Shown: piece by piece, positions 52,358-59,419 of the stretch | Layout: each line of letters starts with the position of its first letter | How positions within the stretch are numbered: the stretch's first letter is position 1 | Assembly: GCF_004745595.1 (NCBI RefSeq) | Contig: NZ_SRLH01000001.1 | Coordinates: 186,001 to 250,000, forward strand | Direction of reading: 5' to 3' | Length of the DNA stretch: 64,000 nt | DNA from: Flavobacterium humi | GTDB taxonomy: Bacteria; Bacteroidota; Bacteroidia; Flavobacteriales; Flavobacteriaceae | The notes under the pieces: generated by a model | Databases searched by the model: none | The model's input: the letters and a program-made list of their open reading frames with translations, nothing else | Told to the model about the DNA's origin: nothing | Position numbers and translations under genes: made by a program

Positions 52358-52980
52358 TTACCTGCCCCTCATCTTCCAATATTTTTTTCTGTCCCTGCGG
52401 GTTTTCTCCCCAATATGTGCACTCACAATAATGACCAGTATTGCCAGTGGGAATTCATACCATTTCAGTTTATTATGTACCTTGTCCAATTGTAAGAGTT
52501 TAAATCGTTGTTATCCAGGTAATAGGCGTATTGCGTTCCTTTTGCTCTGGCAATACAAACAATTCGGGGGGTGACAGTCGTATGCCTCATTTTGCCATAG
52601 TTCAAACTTATGGTAAAATCCGTAAGCGCACAATCCTCAATTTCAATGATATTTGCCTCACTAAATTTAATGAGGCCTTCTGGGTTATTTCTGACTTTTA
52701 GTAAAGCATATGTAGAATCATACTTTTGCACAGCCATGTGTATCGTTTGCACAGCCATGTGTATCGTTTGCACAGCCATGCGTATCGTTTGCACAGCCAT
52801 GTGTATCGTTTGCATAGCCTTGTGTACCGTTTGCACAGCCACGTGTATCGTTTGCACAGCCACGTGTACCGTTTGCACAGCCTTGTGTATCGTTTGCACA
52901 GCTTTGTGTACCGTTTGCACAGCCACGTGTATCGTTTGCACAGCCTTGTGTAGCCTGTTATTCCGGCAGGGCGTACTCAT
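52358..52980 (-). pseudogene. Frameshifted minus-strand gene whose 5' part is the 21-bp tandem array
   Basis: From ATG 52980 a frame stays open through the array and into unique sequence (KYDSTYALLKVRNNPEG...AYYLDNNDLNS), then stops at 52465. The continuation lies in another frame: LLQLDKVHNKLKWYEFPLAILV, a TM helix, then a basic tail ending KYWKMRGR and stop 52358. Restoring one A in the run at about 52498-52504 would join them as NDLKLLQLD, so a 1-nt deletion is the simplest reading. The array part encodes AVQTIH(K/V/M) heptads. The start overlaps the end of the upstream lipoprotein gene by 23 nt. Alternatives are two separate small genes, or a start at an ATG inside the last array unit (~52737). 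Family unknown. Confidence 0.5.
52725..52952. repeat. Tandem array of 21-bp units (10.9 copies)
   Basis: Ten full units and one 18-nt partial unit, each starting TTTGCA(C/T)AGC and ending TGTGTA(T/C)CG, with no spacers. Unit boundaries: 52725, 52746, 52767, 52788, 52809, 52830, 52851, 52872, 52893, 52914, 52935. Differences are concentrated at unit positions 11-13 (CAT, CTT, CAC, TTT forms) and 18 (T or C). All three plus-strand frames and the minus-strand coding frame stay open because 21 is a multiple of 3. Most changes alter the minus-frame amino acid at one heptad position (K/V/M). Confidence 0.95.
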
Positions 52981-53824
52981 ACACTTTCCCGCCCGTTTTT
53001 TTTATTTTTTCGTCAGCAATGACAATAGTAGTGTTGTTTTTGAAAGCAATGGCTTCCTTTTGGGAATAATGGTGCAGGTCCAGTTTGGTCGTTTTACCCT
53101 TAAAGAATGCATCACCGCTATAATCCTCAAAAAGCCATACTTTACTATGGCTCAGCAGTACAATCCTTTTTCCGTCGGGGCTAATGGCCGCAGCAGTTAT
53201 AGCGCCATTGTTGTAATTCTCACCCGTTTTGAACGAATCCAGCAATTCGGCTTTATGGTTCCCGGCAGCATTCGGGATCCGGTAGAGCAGGGTGGTCCCG
53301 TCAAAATTTTTGCTCCTGTTTTTGGTAAACACATACAAATAGTTTTGATACAGGATAAAACTTTCCGCATCATAAAACAGTTTGCTTTTTTTAGGAGGGA
53401 AATCCGTCTGCTCCGGATAATAAAAACCTATTTTTTCGGTGGTCTTTACTTTTTTTGAAGCCATATTTTCCGCCGTGATTTTATAAATGGCCAAATCCTT
53501 CCTTTCATTGGCATTATTTCCAAAATCACCTATATATACATTCCCGCTGCCATCCGAAGCAATATCTTCCCAATCCACATTTTTCACTCCTTCAATAGTA
53601 ATTTCAGAAGAAACTTCCCCGCTCTTGCCCAGTTCGTACACCACATTCTCATTGCCGCTGTCTGCAATGGCATAATAGCTGCCCTGTTTTGGGTTATAGG
53701 CAATCCCTGAAATTTCTTTGAGTTTTTTAGGCAAACCAAATAAGGTTACCAAAGCGTTTTGTTCATGCTGCTGGCAGGAGCACAGGCAAATCAAAAGCAA
53801 TACTGTTTTAGCGGTTCTGGTCAT
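52958..53824 (-). CDS. Lipoprotein with SdiA-regulated/esterase-like beta-propeller
   Basis: 288 residues from ATG 53824 (the in-frame TTG at 53830 is unlikely). Lipobox LCSC. The mature part is a propeller with blade motifs: LKEISGIAYNPKQGSYYAIADSGNENVVYEL, VDWEDIASDGSGNVYIGDFGNNANERKDLAIYKI, YDAESFILYQNYLYVFTKNR, ITAAAISPDGKRIVLLSHSKVWLFE. The 'DSGNEN...VYEL' and 'DWEDIA' signatures match proteins annotated as SdiA-regulated or esterase-like activity of phytase. Likely periplasmic; substrate unknown. Its stop overlaps the start of the repeat-containing frame downstream. Confidence 0.82.
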   Translation of the reverse strand: MTRTAKTVLLLICLCSCQQHEQNALVTLFGLPKKLKEISGIAYNPKQGSYYAIADSGNENVVYELGKSGEVSSEITIEGVKNVDWEDIASDGSGNVYIGDFGNNANERKDLAIYKITAENMASKKVKTTEKIGFYYPEQTDFPPKKSKLFYDAESFILYQNYLYVFTKNRSKNFDGTTLLYRIPNAAGNHKAELLDSFKTGENYNNGAITAAAISPDGKRIVLLSHSKVWLFEDYSGDAFFKGKTTKLDLHHYSQKEAIAFKNNTTIVIADEKIKKTGGKVYEYALPE

Positions 53825-53937
53825 ATGCAAAAGGTTTTTGGATAAATATAACGCTCTTCATCTCACAAAATTATTACATTTTAGGGTATGAAAAGCGTTA
53901 ATTGCCTTACGGATTTAAAATTCCGCAGGAGTTATCG

Positions 53938-54672
53938 TTATATTTTGGATGTTTCCAAAGAGGTCCTTGCAGTATCAAGATAGCTTTCATAAGCCGCCCG
54001 TGTGCCTCCCACAAGGACTTCAAATGTGTCCTGCTCCAGTCCTGTTAGCAATTCAGAAGCCACTACTTCCGGGGCAATCCCGTTTTCGCCACCCACACCT
54101 TTGGAAAATTCCGTATTGACCAGCGGCGGCATCACTTCAAATACTTTTACCGAAGTGTCGCTCAAAAACCTTCTCAAGGAAACAGTATACGAATGCAATG
54201 CGGCCTTGCTGGCGGCATACGTGGCCAGTTTTTGGCTTGGGACCAGTGCCGCCACAGAACTCACGTTTACAATCCCGGATTCGTTGTTCGCCCTTAATAC
54301 AGGCAATAGTTTTTCAGTCAGGCGGACTACGGCAAGATAATTGGTGAGCATTTCCTCCTGCGCTTTCTCAAAAGCATTGATGCCTTTTTCAAGCATGTCA
54401 TACACAAAAACCTTTCCCGCGTTGTTTACCAAAAGGTTCAGGTCCGGGTAGTCGTTTTCTATTTTTTGGGCCAAAGCCGTAACGTCAGCCTCAAGGGTTA
54501 CGTCACAAACGATATAAGAAGTGTTTTCCAGGGCAGCCGAAGCGGTTTTAAGGCGTTGCTCATCGCGTCCGGTAATAATGACCTTGTTGCTACGTGAGAA
54601 TTGTTTTGCCATCTCAAACCCAATCCCGGAACCGCCTCCGGTAATCAGGATCGTATTATTGCTTGTTTTCAT
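53938..54672 (-). CDS. SDR family oxidoreductase (DltE-like)
   Basis: 244 residues. Classical short-chain dehydrogenase: TGGGSGIG cofactor loop, NNAGKVF, catalytic Ser in VNVSSVAALVPSQ and YAASKAALHSY with the Tyr-x-x-x-Lys pair. NAD(P)H-dependent reduction or oxidation of a small carbonyl or alcohol; substrate unknown. It starts 15 bp after the thiolase stop on the same strand and is likely the second gene of a TetR-controlled unit, consistent with a beta-keto/hydroxyacyl type pathway, though this is inference. Confidence 0.9.
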   Translation of the reverse strand: MKTSNNTILITGGGSGIGFEMAKQFSRSNKVIITGRDEQRLKTASAALENTSYIVCDVTLEADVTALAQKIENDYPDLNLLVNNAGKVFVYDMLEKGINAFEKAQEEMLTNYLAVVRLTEKLLPVLRANNESGIVNVSSVAALVPSQKLATYAASKAALHSYTVSLRRFLSDTSVKVFEVMPPLVNTEFSKGVGGENGIAPEVVASELLTGLEQDTFEVLVGGTRAAYESYLDTARTSLETSKI

Positions 54673-54687
54673 ATGAATTGATTTTAA

Positions 54688-55860
54688 TTATAATTTTTCG
54701 ATAACTACGGCAGAAGCACCTCCTCCGCCATTGCAAATAGCTGCCACTCCGTATTTTCCGTTTTCCTGCTGCAGTACAGACAACAGCGTGGTAATAATCC
54801 TTGATCCCGAAGACCCTATCGGATGGCCCATGGCAACACCGCCACCATACACATTTATTTTATCCGGGTCAAGGCCCAGTATTTTTTGATTGGCCAAAAT
54901 AACGGCCGAATACGCTTCGTTTATTTCGAAATAATCAATATCGCCCAGGGTAAGGCCGGCCTGCTCCAGCGCTTTTGGTATGGCTATAGATGGGGAAGTG
55001 GTAAACCATTCCGGAGCCTGTGCCGCATCTGCGTAGCCTATAATCTTTGCCAAAGGCTTTAATTGGTATTGCGCCACTATGTCATCGGAAACCAAAAGCA
55101 AAGCACTGGCCGCATCATTAAGATTGCTTGCGTTGGCTGCAGTTATCGTACCGTTTTCTTCAAAAGCAGGTGGTAATTTCCCTATTTTCTCCGGGATGAT
55201 TTTGTAAATATCCTCATCGTCAGCCAATAGTGTTGCCCCTGTTTTGGAAGGAATGCTTATAGGGATTATTTCTCCTTTAAATTTGCCGGCTTCTGTGGCT
55301 TGTGTTGCTTTTTTATAGGAAGAAAGGGCATAGACATCCTGCTCTTCACGGGTAATGCCGTATTCCCTTACACATATTTCCGCTGCATTGCCCATGTGGA
55401 AGTTGTTATAAACATCTGTCAGGCCATCTTTTAAAAGGCCGTCAATTAGAGTGCTGTGCCCTAGTTTATTTCCCTTTCGCTGATAGGTATAATGAGGGGC
55501 GTTGCTCATGCTTTCCATCCCGCCGGCAATCACAACCTGGTCAATGCCGAGTTGGATTTGCTGCGCCCCGAGCATTACCGCCTTCATACCGGAAGCACAT
55601 ACTTTGTTTACGGTCGTGGCATCGGTTTTATCCGGAATACCCGCAAAAATAGCCGCCTGGCGTGCCGGAGACTGGCCCAGGTTTGCTGACAGGACATTGC
55701 CCATATACACGGCATCTATTGCCGAAGCAGGTATGGAGGTGTTTTGCAGCAGGTTTTCAATTGCTATTTTGCCTAATTCCGTAGCACTTAAATGCGACAG
55801 GCTTCCCAAGAAACCTCCTGTTGGTGTTCTTTTTGCTAAAATGATGTTTACGTTTTTCAT
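54688..55860 (-). CDS. Acetyl-CoA acetyltransferase (thiolase)
   Basis: 390 residues. The three catalytic segments are intact: NKVCASGMKAVMLG (acyl-accepting Cys about 89), MGHPIGSSGSRI (His) and CNGGGGASAVVIE (second Cys). The length and the N-terminal RTPTGGFLGSLSHLSATELG are typical of degradative/biosynthetic thiolases that interconvert acetoacetyl-CoA and acetyl-CoA. Cytoplasmic. It heads the operon with the SDR gene; the palindrome TATACCAATCGGTATA lies 17 bp upstream of its start, so it is probably repressed by the adjacent TetR protein. Confidence 0.93.
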   Translation of the reverse strand: MKNVNIILAKRTPTGGFLGSLSHLSATELGKIAIENLLQNTSIPASAIDAVYMGNVLSANLGQSPARQAAIFAGIPDKTDATTVNKVCASGMKAVMLGAQQIQLGIDQVVIAGGMESMSNAPHYTYQRKGNKLGHSTLIDGLLKDGLTDVYNNFHMGNAAEICVREYGITREEQDVYALSSYKKATQATEAGKFKGEIIPISIPSKTGATLLADDEDIYKIIPEKIGKLPPAFEENGTITAANASNLNDAASALLLVSDDIVAQYQLKPLAKIIGYADAAQAPEWFTTSPSIAIPKALEQAGLTLGDIDYFEINEAYSAVILANQKILGLDPDKINVYGGGVAMGHPIGSSGSRIITTLLSVLQQENGKYGVAAICNGGGGASAVVIEKL

Positions 55861-55876
55861 TGTTTCTTTTTTGGTT

Positions 55877-55892
55877 TATACCAATCGGTATA
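55877..55892. promoter_or_regulatory. TetR operator upstream of thiolase gene
   Basis: TATACCAATCGGTATA, palindromic in all but the central base pair. It differs at one position from the perfect palindrome at 56518-56533, upstream of the adjacent tetR gene. Confidence 0.75.
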
Positions 55893-55909
55893 TTATTGAT
55901 TAAAAAAAA

Positions 55910-56494
55910 TTACAGGTCGTCTATCAGCTCCATGATACTGTTCATCGAGGTCTTGAGGTAACTGGTAAGACCGGTTAGTTTTACCAGCATTACCGTCCCT
56001 TCGATAAGGGTGATAATCAGCAGGGCTTTTTCGGCTGCATTGGTTTCCGGTTTGAATTCATGGGCTTCTTTGCCTTTGTTTATCAATGCTGCCAGGTTTT
56101 CATTCCAGGCCAGTATGGCATCCTTTGCATGTTTGCGAAGCTCCGGATGGGTATCATCAGCTTCCGTTGCGGTATTCATAATAGGGCAGCCACCCACAGG
56201 AAACTTATCGGTTAAAAAATCCAGGTACAGCTTTGGGATGCATTTCAGTTTGTCCCGGTACGATTCTTTTTGGGCTATTTCGTCTGCAATAAGCTTTCGC
56301 ACCTTGCTTAAATTGTATTGGAAAGCAGCCACGGCCACTTCATCCTTATTTTTGAAATTGCCATAAACACTTCCTTTGGTGAGCTTTGTCGCTTCCGTAA
56401 TATCATTGATCGAAGTTCCCGCATAACCTTTCGTGTTGAAAATAGGAGCGGTTTTCTCAATGATAAATTGCCGTGTTCTTTCTGATTTGCTCAT
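55910..56494 (-). CDS. TetR/AcrR family regulator of the thiolase/SDR operon
   Basis: 194 residues from ATG 56494; ATG 56512 is possible but leaves only 5 bp to the operator. The HTH reads APIFNTKGYAGTSINDITEATKLTKGSVYGNFKNKDEVAVAAF, the TetR DNA-binding domain. The C-terminal region (PVGGCPIMNTATEADDTHPELR) is the TetR_C type seen in AcrR relatives such as the YxaF/LmrA branch. Palindromes of the same sequence upstream of this gene and of the thiolase gene indicate autorepression and joint control. The inducer is unknown, perhaps an acyl-CoA or a xenobiotic. Confidence 0.9.
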   Translation of the reverse strand: MSKSERTRQFIIEKTAPIFNTKGYAGTSINDITEATKLTKGSVYGNFKNKDEVAVAAFQYNLSKVRKLIADEIAQKESYRDKLKCIPKLYLDFLTDKFPVGGCPIMNTATEADDTHPELRKHAKDAILAWNENLAALINKGKEAHEFKPETNAAEKALLIITLIEGTVMLVKLTGLTSYLKTSMNSIMELIDDL

Positions 56495-56517
56495 GTTACT
56501 TTTTGAATGCATAAAAT

Positions 56518-56533
56518 TATACCAATTGGTATA
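56518..56533. promoter_or_regulatory. TetR autoregulatory operator
   Basis: TATACCAATTGGTATA, a perfect 16-bp palindrome, 23 bp upstream of the regulator's start at 56494. Matches the site at 55877-55892 in 15 of 16 positions. Confidence 0.78.
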
Positions 56534-56757
56534 TTTATAAAAATATTTGATGTTAAATTTTGTTAAGGTGTTCAAAATGACTATAAAAACGTACTGTTTT
56601 ATACAAACTCAGCATGCCGGAAGCAGCTTGGAGGAGCAACAGGCGGAAATGTAAGGACAGTTATTTAATTTTTCCGGTTCATTTTAATTATCGGCAGAAA
56701 AGAAATAATCCGTACATATATCCATAAATTTGCGTTACCATAATTAAACAACAACCA

Positions 56758-57324
56758 ATGTCTGATCGGGATAAACAGTCTAAACTTTTTTGCCTGGAAG
56801 GGGTGCGTGATGTGGAAGCCCATACCGGGAGCCCCATACTTCCTTTTTTAGAATATTTAGCGCTTGAGCAGGGTATTACGAATATTTATAAAACATGCGA
56901 CGGTATCGAAAGCCTGGAAGAAAGCTTGAATGTATTGCTTTATGAAGACCGTAATTTTAAGCATTATGAGATTTTGTACCTGGTATTTGAAGGAGAGGGA
57001 AATACCATCGTTTTGGATAATTACTACTATAGTTTAGAAGAAATTGCGGAATTCTTCGAAGGCAAGCTCAAGGGAAAGATCCTGCATTTTGCCAACACCA
57101 AAAGGCTGGATTTGGATGAGGAAGCCGCTCAATATTTCCTGGATGTTACCGGTGCCAAAGCCATTTCCGGCTACGGGAAGAGATTTCCGGTGTTGAGTAC
57201 GGTACTCGATAACCATTTTTTTGCCTTATGCCAGGAATATGACGATGTGGTGACTATTGTGGAAACCCTTTTCGAGAGCCAGTATGCGCTTTGCAAAGCC
57301 ATGGATTTCCGGTTGTATTATTAA
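56758..57324 (+). CDS. DUF6642-like hypothetical protein
   Basis: 188 residues, cytoplasmic. It starts with a LFCLEGVRDVEAHTGSPILPFLEYLA segment that resembles the DUF6642 family, followed by ILYLVFEGEGNTIVLDNYYYSLEEIAEFFEGKLKGKILHFANTKRLDLDEE. The alternating alpha/beta pattern suggests a Rossmann-like or flavodoxin-like core, but no catalytic motif is visible. Single gene, between the tetR region and a terminator shared with the convergent DoxX gene. Function unknown. The 56576-56757 gap has no other feature I can support. Confidence 0.7.
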   Translation: MSDRDKQSKLFCLEGVRDVEAHTGSPILPFLEYLALEQGITNIYKTCDGIESLEESLNVLLYEDRNFKHYEILYLVFEGEGNTIVLDNYYYSLEEIAEFFEGKLKGKILHFANTKRLDLDEEAAQYFLDVTGAKAISGYGKRFPVLSTVLDNHFFALCQEYDDVVTIVETLFESQYALCKAMDFRLYY

Positions 57325-57343
57325 GCCGGTCAAGCCGAAAAAC

Positions 57344-57372
57344 AAAAGGAACAGCTCATGCCATTCCTTTTT
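57344..57372. terminator. Terminator between convergent genes
   Basis: AAAAGGAA and TTCCTTTTT flank a 12-nt loop. Serves the + gene ending 57324 and the minus gene ending 57381. Confidence 0.6.
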
Positions 57373-57380
57373 ATTTTTGA

Positions 57381-57767
57381 TTATGCTGTTACTGCAGTCT
57401 GGATGATTTTCCTGTCTGCCGGCCTGAAATACCATGATAGTATGGTTAGGGCCAATAACAATAAGGAAGGAAACAATTCATTCATAGAATCCGATGCGAT
57501 ATGGGAAAATACCGCGCCGGTCATAGAAAAGAAAAAACCTGCATAAGCCCATTCTTTCAATAAAGGGGATTTTGGGATCAGTATGGCTATGCTTCCTAAA
57601 ATTTTCCAAACACCCAAAAGGGACAGGAAATACGTTGGGTATCCTAAATGGGTAATAAAATCTACTTTTTCTTTTAGTTGGAATACCTGTACTATTCCTG
57701 TGGATACCATTCCTAATGCAAGCCAGAGTGTGGAAATCCAATAAACGATTTTAATTGTCTTTGTCAT
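57381..57767 (-). CDS. DoxX family membrane protein
   Basis: 128 residues with four hydrophobic helices (VYWISTLWLALGMVSTGIVQVF, YFLSLLGVWKILGSIAILI, WAYAGFFFSMTGAVFSHIA, LFPSLLLLALTILSWYF). The LGYPTYFLSLLGVWKILG segment is the DoxX/DoxD-like signature. Inner membrane, role unclear. It is the third gene of the ArsR-type/AHSA1/DoxX operon, 6 bp after the AHSA1 gene, an arrangement common in Bacteroidota. Confidence 0.88.
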   Translation of the reverse strand: MTKTIKIVYWISTLWLALGMVSTGIVQVFQLKEKVDFITHLGYPTYFLSLLGVWKILGSIAILIPKSPLLKEWAYAGFFFSMTGAVFSHIASDSMNELFPSLLLLALTILSWYFRPADRKIIQTAVTA

Positions 57768-57773
57768 AATGTG

Positions 57774-58238
57774 TTATTTTAGTTGGGTTAGGATTTGTTG
57801 TATTCTGTTGTGTGCCATGTTGATACCTTGCGCAAAAGGCAATTTGAGGATCTGGTCGCGTACTTCAACCGATTTGTAGAGCACATGCATGGTTAGTTTG
57901 CTTGTATTTGCATTGATTTCTTCAAAATCGAGGTATTCGAGCTGCACCGCAAAAGGGGTATTTTCCATTTCAAATGTCCTTGTGATTTTTTTATTTGGGG
58001 CAAATTCATGGATTACTCCACTGAAACGGTGCTTGTTTCCTTTAGGGTCAGTTGTTTCAAATTCATAGCCGCCATGTCTTTTATTTTCAAGCTTCAATAC
58101 TTTGGTGCCCATCCATTGTTCGACAATTTCAGCTTCCACATAGGCCTTGAAAAGCAGTTCGAGTGGCAGGTCAAATTCTCTGGTGATGGTAATTTCCTGT
58201 GTGCCTTCTTCGGCATCGATTTTTGTCTTTAGTTCCAT
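57774..58238 (-). CDS. SRPBCC/AHSA1 family protein
   Basis: 154 residues with the START-like pattern: ITITREFDLPLELLFKAYVEAEIVEQWMG, then GGYEFETTDPKGNKHRFSGVIHEF and the C-terminal long helix (GINMAHNRIQQIL). AHSA1-like proteins bind hydrophobic ligands; some are linked to Hsp90 only in eukaryotes. Cytoplasmic. It lies between the ArsR-type regulator (6 bp) and DoxX, probably controlled by that regulator. Ligand unknown. Confidence 0.88.
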   Translation of the reverse strand: MELKTKIDAEEGTQEITITREFDLPLELLFKAYVEAEIVEQWMGTKVLKLENKRHGGYEFETTDPKGNKHRFSGVIHEFAPNKKITRTFEMENTPFAVQLEYLDFEEINANTSKLTMHVLYKSVEVRDQILKLPFAQGINMAHNRIQQILTQLK

Positions 58239-58244
58239 AAGGTT

Positions 58245-58565
58245 TTATTTGTTGATATGTTTTTTCATAATACTTTCCAGTGTATTGAACCGGTCGTCCC
58301 ACATTTTGCGGAAAGGTTCTATAAAATCAGCTACTTCTTTCATCTTTTTTGCATTGATATGATAATGGATTTCCCTGCCGTGCTGTTCTTGTTTGAGCAG
58401 TTCACACTCGGTGAGTATCTGCAGGTGTTTGGAAACTGTCGGCCTGGCAGTGTCAAAGTTTGCTGCTATGGCACCGGCTGTCATCGAATGCGAAGTGACC
58501 AATAATAGGATTGCCCTTCTTGTTGGGTCCGCAATGGCTTGGAATACGTCTCGTCTTAAATTCAT
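58245..58565 (-). CDS. ArsR-type (SdpR-like) HTH regulator
   Basis: 106 residues. Winged [67 protein letters not shown]. No metal-binding CxC motif, so it belongs to the SdpR-like group that pairs with AHSA1 genes rather than to metal sensors. Its start is 5 bp from a pair of GTTATTT(A/G)ACTAC repeats, which indicates autoregulation of the three-gene operon. Confidence 0.9.
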   Translation of the reverse strand: MNLRRDVFQAIADPTRRAILLLVTSHSMTAGAIAANFDTARPTVSKHLQILTECELLKQEQHGREIHYHINAKKMKEVADFIEPFRKMWDDRFNTLESIMKKHINK

Positions 58566-58569
58566 ATGA

Positions 58570-58609
58570 AGTTATTTGACTACAAATATATATGTAGTTA
58601 TTTAACTAC
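58570..58609. promoter_or_regulatory. Operator region of the ArsR/AHSA1/DoxX operon
   Basis: AGTTATTTGACTAC (58570-58583) and AGTTATTTAACTAC (58596-58609) are 14-bp direct repeats with one mismatch, 26 bp apart. The second also forms GTAGTTA-TT-TAACTAC (58594-58609), a perfect inverted repeat. Confidence 0.65.
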
Positions 58610-58749
58610 GCAAATTTTTTCGAAGGAAATTTAAAATTTATTTCGTAATTACATGATAATCATATAACTATGGTCGTAAATTGTATAACATACCTCTTTT
58701 TAATTACTCTAATTTTATTTTAAATAATTAACAACAAAACCTAGTAATC

Positions 58750-58899
58750 ATGGAACATTCAAAAAAGAGTACCGAAAACAAGAGCTCAGCAAAAGGGCCA
58801 ACCGCTAAATCGGACAGCAAAAAAACCGAGGCCAAAAAATCGGATTCCAAAGCAACTGACAAGGATTCCAAATCAAAAGCATCAAAAAGCAGTATGTAA
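58750..58899 (+). CDS. 49-residue Lys/Ser-rich disordered protein
   Basis: ATG 58750 to TAA 58899; low complexity, with repeated SDSKKTE/SDSKATD-like pieces, no hydrophobic residues of note and net positive charge. It starts after an A-rich stretch and ends 18 bp before a second disordered-protein gene. Codon use is coherent, so I favour a real gene. Hydrophilin-type stress or nucleic-acid-binding roles are possible but not shown. Confidence 0.55.
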   Translation: MEHSKKSTENKSSAKGPTAKSDSKKTEAKKSDSKATDKDSKSKASKSSM

Positions 58900-58917
58900 T
58901 TTTTAAAATCAAATAAA

Positions 58918-59283
58918 ATGGAAAATCAACAATATGGCAATACAGGTAATGATAACCGTGCCAATCAAAACAGGGAAAACGAAGACACCAGATACGATCG
59001 TGATAACGACACAAATTCCAACAGGAATGACGGGAATTTAGATTCTGACAGATCCAGGAACCAAAGCAACCCGGACCGCGACAGGAATCCTGAAGACTCC
59101 TTTAACAATGATCCCAACTCCAACCAGAGGGACCGCAGCAAAACCGGAAACGACCGCGACGAAAACAGGGAAGACCGGGACGATGAATTTGATGAAAACA
59201 GGGAGAAGGATGAAGACGAGTACCTGCGGAGGGACCAAAAGAGAGAAAGACAAAACCCAACATCCGGTGATATCGGCTTATAG
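58918..59283 (+). CDS. 121-residue Asp/Arg/Asn-rich disordered protein
   Basis: Almost entirely Asp, Asn, Arg, Glu and Ser, with recurring RDRD, NSNRND and DENRED pieces and no predicted fold or membrane segment. The final SGDIGL breaks the composition. It follows the Lys-rich 49-residue gene by 18 bp, giving a pair of oppositely biased hydrophilic proteins. Such proteins are usually stress-induced chaperone-like or desiccation-linked; not demonstrated here. Followed by a terminator. Confidence 0.6.
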   Translation: MENQQYGNTGNDNRANQNRENEDTRYDRDNDTNSNRNDGNLDSDRSRNQSNPDRDRNPEDSFNNDPNSNQRDRSKTGNDRDENREDRDDEFDENREKDEDEYLRRDQKRERQNPTSGDIGL

Positions 59284-59380
59284 CCGAAAATAACAGGATT
59301 TCCCAAAAAAAATCAATTTCGATGCTGAAGAACAAGGATAGCATCAGAGGTGTACATAGTTAATTTTTAGTTTAGTTAGA

Positions 59381-59410
59381 AACCTGTAATATGATGTATT
59401 ACAGGTTTTT
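59381..59410. terminator. Bidirectional terminator
   Basis: AACCTGTAATA (59381-59391) and TATTACAGGTT (59397-59407) form a perfect 11-bp stem with a T-run. It separates the disordered-protein genes from the convergent hydrolase gene. Confidence 0.85.
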
Positions 59411-59419
59411 ATGAAAATT

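Noticed and set aside
52725..52952. CRISPR array
   Set aside because: Units are 21 bp and contiguous, with no unique spacers and no cas genes nearby.
52610..53458. 282-residue plus-strand ORF through the repeat array
   Set aside because: It is open mainly because the 21-bp units contain no stops in any frame, it encodes Cys-rich CIVCTAM repeats, and its second half lies antisense to the well-supported propeller lipoprotein.
56577..56654. 25-codon ORF between tetR and the DUF6642-like gene
   Set aside because: Too short, no conserved feature, and spacing gives no operon support.
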